Shown here: in pieces, positions 12,431 to 20,866 of the stretch
How positions within the stretch are numbered: the stretch's first letter is position 1
Layout: each line of letters opens with the position of its first letter
From: Dyella sp. ASV21
GTDB taxonomy: Bacteria > Pseudomonadota > Gammaproteobacteria > Xanthomonadales > Rhodanobacteraceae
Direction of reading: 5' to 3'
DNA length: 40,523 nucleotides
Assembly: GCF_016428975.1 (NCBI RefSeq)
Contig: NZ_JAELTT010000039.1
Location: 1-40,523 of the forward strand
Translations under genes and position numbers: made by a program
The notes under the pieces: generated by a model
Database searches by the model: none
Told to the model about the DNA's origin: nothing
Seen by the model: only the letters and a program-made list of their open reading frames with translations

Positions 12431-13690
12431 GTGGCTATCAAGTCCAAGACGCCGGGCAAAGGGGCAAGCTGGCTGCGTAGCCTGCTGGCATCGCTGATGC
12501 TTACGGGCGCGGCCTGCGCCATGAACGTGGCTCATGCTGGCTATGCGGCCATCGTGATCAACGAGGCCGACGGCCAGGTCATTACGGCCGTGAACGTCGA
12601 CGATCCGAATCATCCGGCCTCGCTGGCCAAGATGATGACGCTTTACCTCACCTTCCAGGCACTGGAGAGCGGCAAGCTCAAGCTCGATCAGGAACTGCCC
12701 GTGTCCGCCTGGGCCGCCTCGCGCGCGCCCACCAAGCTCGACCTGCGCAAGGGCCAGACCGTTTCGGTGGAAGATTGCGTGCTCGGCATGATCACCAAAT
12801 CGGCCAACGATGCCGCCACCGTGGTTGCCGAAAGCCTGGGTGAGAACGAAGGCCATTTCGTCGAGCTGATGAACGCGCAGGCGCTCAAGCTGGGCATGAA
12901 GAACACCCATTTCGCCAACGCCTCGGGCCTCCCTGATCCGAACGACACCACCACCGCGCGCGACATGAGCAAGCTCGCGATGGCGCTGTACCACGATTAC
13001 CCGCAGTACTCGCATTACTTCTCCACCAAGCAGTTCATGTTCCGTGGACGCCTGGTTCGCGGGCACAACAATCTGATGGACAAGTACCCGGGCATGGACG
13101 GTCTGAAGACCGGCTTCACCAATGCCTCGGGCTTCAACCTGGCCTCCACCGCCGTGCGCGATGGCCAGCGTCTCTTCAGCGTGGTGATGGGTGGTCACAC
13201 CGCCGGCACGCGCGATCGCCTGATGGCCCGCCTGCTGGACGACGGCTTCGAGGATCGCGAAACCCCGGCCATGCTGGTGGCCCAGGCGGGTGGCGCGTCC
13301 ACCAAGCCGGGCGCGGCGTCCAAGATCCTGCATGCGCTGTCGCCGATCAGCACCGCCGAGGCGGAGACGGCCCCGGTGTCGCGTCGCCATCATCGTCGCG
13401 GGCAGGTTGGTGCCGTGGCCAGCGCTGGCTGCACCCCGCGCAAGGGCAGCAAGTGCCCGGCCAGCGCGGCGCCCAAGCGCAGCACCACCAAGGCCGCTGC
13501 CAGCCCCACCAAAACGGCCAGTGCCACCAAGACAGGCGGCGCCACCAAGACCGCTGGTGCTGCCAAATCGGGCGCTGCTACCAAGACGGCCAGCACGGCC
13601 AAAGCGGCCAGTGGCACCAAGAAGGGTGGCACCACCAAGGTGGCGAGCAGCACCAAGGTGACCCACAGCGCCACCCCCAAGCAGCCCTAA
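12431..13690 (+). CDS. D-alanyl-D-alanine carboxypeptidase (PBP5/6 class) with basic repeat tail
   Basis: A 419-residue exported penicillin-binding protein that removes the terminal D-Ala from peptidoglycan pentapeptides. The signal peptide ends in AHA near residue 36. The three active-site motifs are Ser64-x-x-Lys67 (SLAK), Ser124-x-Asn126 (SAN) and Lys226-Thr-Gly (KTG). Instead of the usual PBP5 C-terminal beta domain and amphipathic membrane helix, residues from about 285 form a low-complexity tail rich in Lys, Ala, Thr and Ser (repeats such as TKTAS and TKTGGATKTAG), with two Cys in GCTPRKGSKC. I chose the GTG at 12431, which has GAGGA seven bases upstream. The tail could bind anionic wall polymers or LPS; that is inference. 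The kinase gene follows 42 nt downstream. Confidence 0.9.
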   Translation: MAIKSKTPGKGASWLRSLLASLMLTGAACAMNVAHAGYAAIVINEADGQVITAVNVDDPNHPASLAKMMTLYLTFQALESGKLKLDQELPVSAWAASRAPTKLDLRKGQTVSVEDCVLGMITKSANDAATVVAESLGENEGHFVELMNAQALKLGMKNTHFANASGLPDPNDTTTARDMSKLAMALYHDYPQYSHYFSTKQFMFRGRLVRGHNNLMDKYPGMDGLKTGFTNASGFNLASTAVRDGQRLFSVVMGGHTAGTRDRLMARLLDDGFEDRETPAMLVAQAGGASTKPGAASKILHALSPISTAEAETAPVSRRHHRRGQVGAVASAGCTPRKGSKCPASAAPKRSTTKAAASPTKTASATKTGGATKTAGAAKSGAATKTASTAKAASGTKKGGTTKVASSTKVTHSATPKQP

Positions 13691-13701
13691 GCGGGCCTGC
13701 C

Positions 13702-13728
13702 TATACTGTCCCCCTGCGCCACAGGGGG
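13702..13728 (+). promoter_or_regulatory. -10 element and hairpin covering the kinase Shine-Dalgarno
   Basis: TATACT (13702-13707) lies 25 nt before the kinase ATG. It is followed by TCCCCCT (13709-13715), which is complementary to AGGGGGA (13722-13728), the only plausible Shine-Dalgarno, four bases before the ATG. The stem has seven pairs and a six-base loop. If transcription starts near 13714 the stem is partly lost; in transcripts reading through from the carboxypeptidase gene it is complete. The ribosome site could therefore be open or closed depending on the transcript. Confidence 0.5.
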
Positions 13729-13732
13729 ACGC

Positions 13733-16492
13733 ATGAACGAGCCGCCCAAGGACCGCTACGTGCAGGCCAAGCGCATCGCGCTGGCCGCGGTGGAGCTTTC
13801 GCCGTCGGCGCGCGAGGCTTTCATCGCCGCGCAGACGGATGGCGATGAAGCCCTGCTCGGCGAAGTGCAGTGGATGGTCGCGGCGATGGAAAGCAGCCGC
13901 ACCGCCGACTTGCCCTTGATGACCCTGCCGGCGGTCGACCTGAGCGGTCACGACGCACAGGCCACCTCTGCCCGCCATTACCGCATCCTGCGCCGCCTGG
14001 GCGAAGGCGGCATGGGCGTGGTCTATCTGGCCGAGCGTCATGACGGTGACGTCGAGCAGCTCGTCGCGCTGAAAATGCTGGGCGCCGCCGCCCTGGCTTC
14101 GCCCTTGTTGCTGGAGCGCTTCACGCGTGAGCGCCAGATGCTGGCGCGCTTGCAGCACCCGCGTATTGCGCGCTTGCTCGATGGTGGCGCACTCGCCGAT
14201 TGGGGGCCGTTCATCGCCATGGAGTACGTCGATGGCGAGCGCATCGATGCGTGGTGTGGGCGGCATCGCCTGGGGCTGCGCGAGCGCCTGGCGTTGTTTC
14301 TGAAGGTGTGCTCGCCGGTGGCATACGCACACCGGCATCTGGTGATTCATCGCGACATCAAGCCCGCCAACATCCTGGTCAGCGCGGATGGCGAGCCCAA
14401 GCTGTTGGATTTCGGCATCGCCCAGGCCTTGGAACTTGGCGAGGGCACGGCGGCTAATGATCGCCTCTATCTCACCCCGCGCTATGCCAGCCCCGAACAA
14501 ATACGCGGCGAATGGCCCACGGTGGCTTCGGACGTGTATGCGCTTGGCCTGTTGCTGTACGCGCTGATCGTGGATCGGCCGCCGCCGCACGGCGAGGGTG
14601 TGCAGGCCGGCCCCTTGCCGCTGCAGCCCAGTCGCGACGCCGCGCGGGAACTGCCGTGGCGCCGCCAGCTGGCCGGTGACCTGGATGCCATCTTCGCGCG
14701 AGCCTGTGCCTACGACCCGGCCGAGCGCTATGCCTCGGTGGCGGCGCTGGCCGATGACATCGAGCGCCGGTGCGCGCATCGACCGGTGCAGGCGCGCGGG
14801 CGAGGCTGGGGCTACGTGGCCGCACGCTTGCTGCGTCGCCGCTGGCCTGCGTTTGCCGTGGGTGCGCTGGTGCTCGCCATGGCGGCCGGCTTTACCTGGC
14901 GTCTGTGGCATGCCGAGCGCGAAGCACTGGCGCAGGCGGCGGAGACCGAGCGTGTGGCCAGTTTTCTGGTCTCCGTGTTCGGTGCCTCCGACGCCAACCT
15001 CAACAAGCAATTGCGTCATGACCTGACCGCACGCGAGGTACTGGACACGGGTGCCGCGCGCATACGCAGCGAGCTCGGTGACGATCCGCGCGTGCGCGCG
15101 CGTTTGCTGGAAGCGCTGGGCAACGCTTATCGCCATATGGGTGCCGACGATGTGGCGGCGCCCATGCTGCGCGAAGCCGCCACGCTCGATCTAAGCCCCG
15201 CGGTGGATCAGCCCCTGGCGGCGGCGCGATGCCTGGAGGCGCTGGCCAACACGCTCGCCAACGGCGGCTTCTCCGCCAAGGAGGCCGAGCAGGCGGCGCG
15301 CCAGACCCTTGCCATTCGGCAGCGCGTGGCGCCGGATGAGGGCGAGTCCATCGCCAACGCCTGGATGGTGTTGTCGCTGGCGTTGGACGCCGGCGGCAAC
15401 TACCGCGATGCGCGTGCCGCCGCGCAAACCACCTACGACATGCTCGCCAAGCTGCACGCACCGCCGCAGCGCATGGCCGTGGCACTCAACAACCTGGGCC
15501 TCATCATCTCGCACGGTGGCGATGCCGCCGAGGCCGTGGGTTTCTATGAGCGCGCGCTGGCGCTGGACAAGGAAGATGGTGACCTGCACACCGCGGGGCA
15601 CTTGGTGCGCCTGGGCAACTACGCGCACGCCGTGGAGCGCAATGGCGACCTGCCGCGCGCGATCGGCCTGGGCCAGCAAGCACTGGCACTCAACGATCAA
15701 CTGTTCGGTGCGGGCGCCGGCTACGCCATCCACTACGAAACCGAACTCACGCGCATGCTCAATGGGGCGGGGCGTTACGACGAAGCCCAGCACTACCTGG
15801 CGCTTGCGCTTGCCACCCAGCGCAAGCAGACCGGCGAGGACAGCCCCGAGTACGCCAGCATCCTGTTCCAGGTGGGCAATCTGCGTAGTGCCTTGGGCGA
15901 TACCGAGGGCGCGCTGCGCGCCATGCGCGACGTGCTGGCCTACCGCGGCCGCATCCTGCAACCGGACGACCTGCGCGTGGCGCGCGCGCAGGAGGTTACC
16001 GCCACCGTGTTGATCGACGCCGGCCGCGCCGATGACGAAGCGGCCGCGTTGCTGGACAAAGCCGAGGCGTCCTATCGTCAGCACGACGCCCAGCCTGATC
16101 TTGCCTACGCCCGCGTGGCGCGTGCGCGCTGGCGTTACCAGCATGGCGACCGTAGCGGTGCGCTCGCTTTGCTCGATCAGGTCGACGCACCCGGGGCCAC
16201 GGCCGAGTACTGGCCGCGTGCCCACGCTGCTGCCTTGCGTGCCGCTATCGCCCACGATGGCGGTGATATCGCCACCGCGCTGGGCAAGGACGAGCTGGCA
16301 TGGCAGATACTCAAGGACCGCCTGGGCGCCGCGCATCCGCAAACGGCACGGTATGCCTTGCTGTGGTCGCATGACCTGCGCGAAGCCGGCAAGCTCGCGC
16401 AAGCCCAGGCCCTGGAACGGGATGCGCAGCCGGTATTCGAGCGCACGTTTCCCGCCGATTCCGTGTGGCGTACGGAGTTGGCGAAGCGCTGA
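13733..16492 (+). CDS. transmembrane serine/threonine protein kinase with TPR ectodomain
   Basis: A 919-residue Hanks-type kinase. The cytoplasmic kinase domain (about residues 82-350) has the Gly loop GEGGMGVVY from Gly90, Lys114 (ALKML), the catalytic loop His206-Arg-Asp208-IKPANIL, Asp226-Phe-Gly and the YASPEQ activation-segment end, so it should be active. One transmembrane helix follows (about 373-392, WPAFAVGALVLAMAAGFTW). The remaining 500 residues are helical pairs of TPR type (for example ALNNLGLIISHGGDAAEAV), predicted periplasmic. An N-terminal helical segment (1-80) precedes the kinase. This architecture is common in Xanthomonadales and its signals are mostly unknown. It is downstream of the cell-wall carboxypeptidase and converges, with only 6 bp between stops, on the motor-like operon. 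Confidence 0.92.
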   Translation: MNEPPKDRYVQAKRIALAAVELSPSAREAFIAAQTDGDEALLGEVQWMVAAMESSRTADLPLMTLPAVDLSGHDAQATSARHYRILRRLGEGGMGVVYLAERHDGDVEQLVALKMLGAAALASPLLLERFTRERQMLARLQHPRIARLLDGGALADWGPFIAMEYVDGERIDAWCGRHRLGLRERLALFLKVCSPVAYAHRHLVIHRDIKPANILVSADGEPKLLDFGIAQALELGEGTAANDRLYLTPRYASPEQIRGEWPTVASDVYALGLLLYALIVDRPPPHGEGVQAGPLPLQPSRDAARELPWRRQLAGDLDAIFARACAYDPAERYASVAALADDIERRCAHRPVQARGRGWGYVAARLLRRRWPAFAVGALVLAMAAGFTWRLWHAEREALAQAAETERVASFLVSVFGASDANLNKQLRHDLTAREVLDTGAARIRSELGDDPRVRARLLEALGNAYRHMGADDVAAPMLREAATLDLSPAVDQPLAAARCLEALANTLANGGFSAKEAEQAARQTLAIRQRVAPDEGESIANAWMVLSLALDAGGNYRDARAAAQTTYDMLAKLHAPPQRMAVALNNLGLIISHGGDAAEAVGFYERALALDKEDGDLHTAGHLVRLGNYAHAVERNGDLPRAIGLGQQALALNDQLFGAGAGYAIHYETELTRMLNGAGRYDEAQHYLALALATQRKQTGEDSPEYASILFQVGNLRSALGDTEGALRAMRDVLAYRGRILQPDDLRVARAQEVTATVLIDAGRADDEAAALLDKAEASYRQHDAQPDLAYARVARARWRYQHGDRSGALALLDQVDAPGATAEYWPRAHAAALRAAIAHDGGDIATALGKDELAWQILKDRLGAAHPQTARYALLWSHDLREAGKLAQAQALERDAQPVFERTFPADSVWRTELAKR

Positions 16493-16498
16493 GCGAGA

Positions 16499-17116
16499 CT
16501 ATTCGCTGCGTGCTGGCGCTTTGCGTGGGCGCTTGCGCGGGTTGGCGGGCTGGGGGGCATCGGTGGCGGGCGCGCCGGCGCTGCTCATCTGCTCCAGCCA
16601 CGCCAGGTCGTCCACGTAGGCCAGGAAGTGGTGCAGGTATTCGGGCGACAGTTCGCTCATCAAGGCCATCGAACGATGCACGAGCGCGCTGGAGTTGAGC
16701 GGCCCCGTCGTTTCCGGCACCTGCTTCAACGAATCGCGCACCTGCTTGGCCCGACGCAGGCGGGACCATTGCTCGCGAAAATGATCCAGCGTCAGTATCG
16801 CGGGGTAGGCGGCGCGGCGCGCGGCGTGGGCCGCATCGAACGGTGTGGCGAGTGCGTCGAGCAGCTCACGCATGGGGCTGCGTGCGGCCGACGGGCGCTT
16901 GTCTGCCGGGGTGGATGCTTTCGCCACGCGCTCGGCGTAGGCCGCCAACAGGCTTGCGAGCCTGGCTTGCAGCACCTCGTGCGCCGCGCCACCGAGTGCG
17001 GCGGTGCGCCGTTCCAGCGCGTCGATCAGGTGGAAGCCGAGCGGATCCAAGCGATCGGCGCCTTGTTCGCGCCACGCCTCAATCTGCGTGCGGGCGGTGC
17101 TGCCGGCATTACTCAT
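16499..17116 (-). CDS. DUF2894 family protein, last gene of the motor-like operon
   Basis: A 205-residue cytosolic protein that I assign to DUF2894. It has no signal peptide or membrane segment. It is helical and basic, with a central motif region around ALGGAAHEVLQARL, a conserved-looking block SPEYLHHFLAYVDDLAWLEQ near residues 155-180 and a disordered basic C-terminus (PRKRPRKAPARSE). Its start overlaps the end of the OmpA/MotB-like gene by 8 bp, so the two are translationally coupled. No function is known to me. By position it should serve the channel and wall-anchor proteins encoded before it, perhaps as a cytosolic partner. Confidence 0.8.
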   Translation of the reverse strand: MSNAGSTARTQIEAWREQGADRLDPLGFHLIDALERRTAALGGAAHEVLQARLASLLAAYAERVAKASTPADKRPSAARSPMRELLDALATPFDAAHAARRAAYPAILTLDHFREQWSRLRRAKQVRDSLKQVPETTGPLNSSALVHRSMALMSELSPEYLHHFLAYVDDLAWLEQMSSAGAPATDAPQPANPRKRPRKAPARSE

Positions 17117-17756
17117 GCGCGGGTGCGGCCTCGGCGGTGGGCCTGGGCATGGGGGCGATTTCCACGCGGCGGTTCTTGGCGCGGCCTTCGTCGCTGTCGT
17201 TGGCGCTCACCGGTTGTTCCGCGCCGAACGCGGCGGCGAACACGGACGAGGCCGGTACGCCTTCCGCGATCAAGGCGCGCGTCACCGTGAGCGCGCGCTC
17301 GGCCGAGAGCTCCCAGTTGTCGGCGAAGTGACGGTTGCCATCGCGCACTTGCTGGTCGTCGGTGAAGCCGCTGACCATCAGGATCTCGTCGCGGGACTTG
17401 AGGTACTCGGTGAGCGGGCCGGCGAGGCTCTGGAGCAGTTCGCGGCCTTCCGGTTGCAACTGGTCGGAGTTGAGCGCGAACAGCACGCTGCCGCGAATGC
17501 CGATGCGGCCATTCACCAGCGTGACGCGGCCCGCCGCCAGCGGCACGGCCAGCGCCTGCTCCAGGCTCATGCGGCGCTGCGCTTCGGCCTGGTGCTGCTT
17601 CACTTCTTCATCCAGTCGGCTGGTGAGCTGCAATTGCACGGCGATCACGCCGACCAGAATCAGCACGAACGCACCCAGCAGCACCGACATCAAGTCGCCA
17701 AAGGCGGCCCAGATGGGTGCGTTTGACTCGCCCTCGAGCTCGATCTCCTCGTTCAT
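17109..17756 (-). CDS. MotB/ZorB-like OmpA-domain protein
   Basis: A 215-residue inner-membrane protein with a periplasmic peptidoglycan-binding domain. A short acidic cytoplasmic N-terminus leads into one transmembrane helix (residues 15-40, IWAAFGDLMSVLLGAFVLIL). Asp21 sits at the start of that helix, where MotB has its proton-carrying Asp. A coiled linker follows, then an OmpA-like domain (about 90-205) with FALNSDQL, GFTDDQQV, NWELSAERA and the late NRRVEI that lines the peptidoglycan site. This is the stator-anchor plan of MotB, TolR-like and ZorB proteins. Its ATG overlaps the stop of the DUF802 gene by 4 bp (ATGA). Role inferred: wall-anchored ion-conducting partner of the DUF802 protein. 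Confidence 0.85.
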   Translation of the reverse strand: MNEEIELEGESNAPIWAAFGDLMSVLLGAFVLILVGVIAVQLQLTSRLDEEVKQHQAEAQRRMSLEQALAVPLAAGRVTLVNGRIGIRGSVLFALNSDQLQPEGRELLQSLAGPLTEYLKSRDEILMVSGFTDDQQVRDGNRHFADNWELSAERALTVTRALIAEGVPASSVFAAAFGAEQPVSANDSDEGRAKNRRVEIAPMPRPTAEAAPAHE

Positions 17757-20140
17757 GCCGTTTCGGCCTCGGCGGCGCGCTGGCTGGCGAGTTGTTGCAA
17801 GTCGTCCATGATCTGCTTCTGCGAGAGCACGCTCAGGTCGATCACCTCGCGTGCCTGCGCCACGTAGTAGGCCAACTGTTCATCGCTGCGGCTGAGGGAT
17901 TTGTCCAGCGCCCCGGCAATCTGCTCCAGGCGTTCCATCAGCGCTTCGTTGCTCTGGCCGAAGGCCTGCACGGCGGCACCGAAGGCTTCGCCCAGGCTCG
18001 CTACTTCCACTGCGCTGCCGGTGAGCTGCGCGGCAGCGGCGTCGAGCTTGCCGGTCTGCGCCTCGATATGGTCGCTGAAGCGCGTGCCCACGCGTTCCAG
18101 CAGGTCGGCCGAAGTGGCCACCAGTGCATCGACCGCCGTGCGCTGTTCGGTGGATGCGTGGTTGACGGCATCCAGCAGCGTTTCCAGCGTGGCAAGCAGG
18201 CGGCTGCGTTCCTCCAGCATGGCGGTGTCGCGCACCATGCTGTCGGATAGCTTCTGGCGCAGCTCGCCCACCACTTCGGCGGCTACTTTGGGCGCTTCGG
18301 AAGCGGCCTGCACCAGATGCGCGATTTCCGCGATGGTGGCGCTGGCCTGGGCCTGCGTCTGCGCGGCGATGGTGCTGGCGGTTTGCTCCAGGGTGTCGCA
18401 GATGGCTTGCTGACGGGCGGCCGCGTGTTCGCTGGCCTGTTCCCACTGCCGGCCCAGCGAGGCGGTGAGGGTTTGGAAGGTGTCGGACCATAGCGCGAGA
18501 CGCTGCTGGTCGCGCGACTCCAGGGCGGCCTGCTGGTCGGCGTGCGATTGACGCAGTTCGCCGACTACCTCAGCGGCCAGGCGCGGCGCCTCCGCGGCGG
18601 CCTGTGCGAGCTGGGCGATCTCGGCGATGGTGTCGCGCGCATGCGCCTGGGCTTGCGCGGCGATGCTGTCGGCGGTTTGCGCCAAGGTGTCGCAGATGGC
18701 CTGCTGACGCTGCGTGGTGTGTTCGCCGGCCTGCTTCCACTCGGCGCTCAGCGCCTGGGTGAGTTGGCCGAAGGTCTCGCTCCACTGGTGCAGGCGCGCC
18801 TGATCGCCCGACGCCAAGGCGGCTTGCAGTTGTTCCTGCGATTGCTGCAACTGGGCGATCAAGCCGCTGGCCTGCTGCTCGAAGGCGGCCGCGGCCTGCG
18901 ACAGCGCTTGCTGGTGGTGCGCCGCCAGCGCCTGATGCGCGGATTCCTGGCGGGCGATGGTTTCCTGCCAGGCCTCGGCGGTGCGTGCGGTGCTGGCGTC
19001 CAGGCGGCCGGCCACCTGATCGATCATGCTGGCCGAGCGCTGCTCGAAGGTGGTGGTGAAATGGGCCAGTGCCTCGCGCAGCGCGTGTGCCTGGGCGTCG
19101 TTGGCCTCGCGCTGATGGGCGACGGCGCCGCTCCAATGCTCGCCCACGGCGTGGGTAGTGGCCTGGAAACCGCGTGTGAGCTGCTCAAGCTGTTGCTGCA
19201 CGGCATGCGCCACCGTCTCGCGTAGCGCAGATGTTTCGCGCGCAAGCCCCGCCAGGGTAGCTTCGGCGATGGGTTGCAGCGTAGCGCTGGCGGCGCGCGC
19301 GCTTTCGGCCACGCTCCCTTTCAGCGACGCTTCCACCGAAGCGGCCAGGCGCGTGTGCATGGCTTCGGTGCGTGTGTGGAAGGCTTCCTGCTGCGTCAGC
19401 TGGCGTTCGTTGGTGCGGATGCTCTGCTGTTCGATGGTCGCCATCATAGTGTTCAGGCGCTCAACCAGCGTGGGCATCCACTCGGTCTGCTGTTGCAGCA
19501 GTTTGAATGCTTCCTCGCGCTGGTGCGCCTGGGAATAGATGCGCAGGGTGCTGGCGATCTTGCTGTCCAACTGCTGCACGGCCTGCTGGCGCTCACGGCG
19601 GCAAAGGGCGGAAAGCAGGCCCAGCATGGCCGAGGTGGCGACGCCCGCGATGGAGGTGCCGAACGCAAAGCCCAGGCCTTTCACCGGCGCGGCGAGCGAG
19701 CTGCGCATGGCTTGCAGATCGGTGGCGCTTTCCAGGGCGATGCCGGTGCCGCGCAAGGTGGCCATCATGCCGAGCAGAGTGCCAAGCATGCCCAGCAGCA
19801 CCAGCAGGCCCACCAGATATGGCGTAAGTGCGGGTGCCGGCATCGCTACGCGCGCGCCTTCCACGCGCTGGCGCACGGCATGGCGCAGGCTCGGATGCAG
19901 GCGATCGAGCCAGCTGCCCAGGTCGGTCGGTGCGGTGTCCAGTCCGTGGATGGCACCGCTCAAGGTGGCCGTGGCCTGTCGGTAGCGGAGCAGCTCCAGC
20001 GCACCGGCCAGGTAGCCCGCGCCGATCAGGGCGGCGACGGCCACGCCCAGGGGATTGGTGGTCACATAGCCCGCGCCGATCCAGCACACCGCGGCGAGGC
20101 CCACGACGAATACAACGAGATTGAGCAGATTTCGCAACAT
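17753..20140 (-). CDS. DUF802 protein: MotA/ZorA-like channel subunit with long helical tail
   Basis: A 795-residue protein with four predicted membrane helices at about residues 5-26, 29-51, 107-128 and 155-180. The third (YLVGLLVLLGMLGTLLGMMA) and fourth (GLGFAFGTSIAGVATSAMLG) match the MotA/TolQ/ExbB pattern of Gly- and small-residue-rich channel helices. Residues 190-795 are almost all helix, rich in Ala, Gln and Glu, and cytoplasmic by topology. They contain a tandem repeat of 98 residues (about 446-543 and 544-641), each with RQQAICDTL and APxxAAEVVGELRQ; this fits the Pfam note that DUF802 occurs as repeats. ZorA of the Zorya system also combines a MotA-like core with a long tail. A direct homology search is needed to tell the families apart. 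Confidence 0.85.
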   Translation of the reverse strand: MLRNLLNLVVFVVGLAAVCWIGAGYVTTNPLGVAVAALIGAGYLAGALELLRYRQATATLSGAIHGLDTAPTDLGSWLDRLHPSLRHAVRQRVEGARVAMPAPALTPYLVGLLVLLGMLGTLLGMMATLRGTGIALESATDLQAMRSSLAAPVKGLGFAFGTSIAGVATSAMLGLLSALCRRERQQAVQQLDSKIASTLRIYSQAHQREEAFKLLQQQTEWMPTLVERLNTMMATIEQQSIRTNERQLTQQEAFHTRTEAMHTRLAASVEASLKGSVAESARAASATLQPIAEATLAGLARETSALRETVAHAVQQQLEQLTRGFQATTHAVGEHWSGAVAHQREANDAQAHALREALAHFTTTFEQRSASMIDQVAGRLDASTARTAEAWQETIARQESAHQALAAHHQQALSQAAAAFEQQASGLIAQLQQSQEQLQAALASGDQARLHQWSETFGQLTQALSAEWKQAGEHTTQRQQAICDTLAQTADSIAAQAQAHARDTIAEIAQLAQAAAEAPRLAAEVVGELRQSHADQQAALESRDQQRLALWSDTFQTLTASLGRQWEQASEHAAARQQAICDTLEQTASTIAAQTQAQASATIAEIAHLVQAASEAPKVAAEVVGELRQKLSDSMVRDTAMLEERSRLLATLETLLDAVNHASTEQRTAVDALVATSADLLERVGTRFSDHIEAQTGKLDAAAAQLTGSAVEVASLGEAFGAAVQAFGQSNEALMERLEQIAGALDKSLSRSDEQLAYYVAQAREVIDLSVLSQKQIMDDLQQLASQRAAEAETA

Positions 20141-20146
20141 GATTTC

Positions 20147-20845
20147 TCAGTGAGCCGTTCGAAGCGCGGCAAGCAGCGCTTCGATGGGTTGAAAACGAAC
20201 GTCCAGTTCGGCGAGCAACACGCTCTGCATGTCCCTGCGGAAGAGGTCCAGCCACGCGTTGGGCGCGGCCTGATCCGATGACGATGCATCGGCAAGGTGG
20301 TTCAGTTCGGCTTGGTGCAGACGTTCAAAGCGCTCGCCAAGCAGCGTGGGGATGCGTGCCAGCAGGCCGTGCTCGCGCGGGCTCAGCACCGCTTCCATGA
20401 CCGCATCCACAGCGCCCAGCCGGGCGGCAGTGTCGCCCTGCTGGACGAGCCTGTCGCGCAGGCGCCCGCGCAGCTTGCCGGCGGTGGCCTGCATGGCGCG
20501 CTGGTGGGTTTGGTAACGACGACGGAACACGGCGTAGTCGGCGCCCTGAACGCTGCTTTCGGCGCCCGTCAATGCGGGATCGCTGGTGATGGCGTCCGCC
20601 AGCGCCGCCCGCAGGCGTGCGCATTCGGCCGCTTCGGTGTCATCGAACGCGGGGCCATCGGCGGCGGCGCCGGCTTTGCCGTCCAGCGCCGTGGACAGGG
20701 CAATGGCGTGCGTCCAGTCGAGCCACTGGCTCAGCCGGTCCGGGAGGGATTGCCTGGATGGGGGAACCCCCACGTCCGTCAGTCTCGCAAGTAAGCGGAT
20801 GAACGTGGGGCCACGGACTGCCGCCCGTTGAGCCATCTGCGCCAT
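20147..20845 (-). CDS. DUF3348 family protein, first gene of the motor-like operon
   Basis: A 232-residue cytosolic protein that I assign to DUF3348. It is all helical by appearance, with RGPTFIRLLARLTDVG near the N-terminus, YAVFRRRYQTHQRAMQATAG in the middle and LFRRDMQSVLLAELDVRFQP near the end. There is no signal peptide, membrane helix or enzyme motif. The start is uncertain: ATG 20845 is used here, ATG 20836 and TTG 20857 are alternatives, and none has a clear Shine-Dalgarno. It is separated by 6 bp from the DUF802 gene and preceded by a -10 element, so it opens the four-gene operon. The function is unknown; a cytosolic assembly or effector partner is inference. Confidence 0.8.
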   Translation of the reverse strand: MAQMAQRAAVRGPTFIRLLARLTDVGVPPSRQSLPDRLSQWLDWTHAIALSTALDGKAGAAADGPAFDDTEAAECARLRAALADAITSDPALTGAESSVQGADYAVFRRRYQTHQRAMQATAGKLRGRLRDRLVQQGDTAARLGAVDAVMEAVLSPREHGLLARIPTLLGERFERLHQAELNHLADASSSDQAAPNAWLDLFRRDMQSVLLAELDVRFQPIEALLAALRTAH

Positions 20846-20866
20846 TCTGTTGGTCAAAAAACGACC

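Noticed and set aside
12344-15136. A 930-codon open frame on the minus strand across the carboxypeptidase and the kinase
   Set aside because: It spans two genes with clear active-site motifs on the other strand, and its translation is low-complexity Gly/Arg/His. It is explained by GC-rich third positions.
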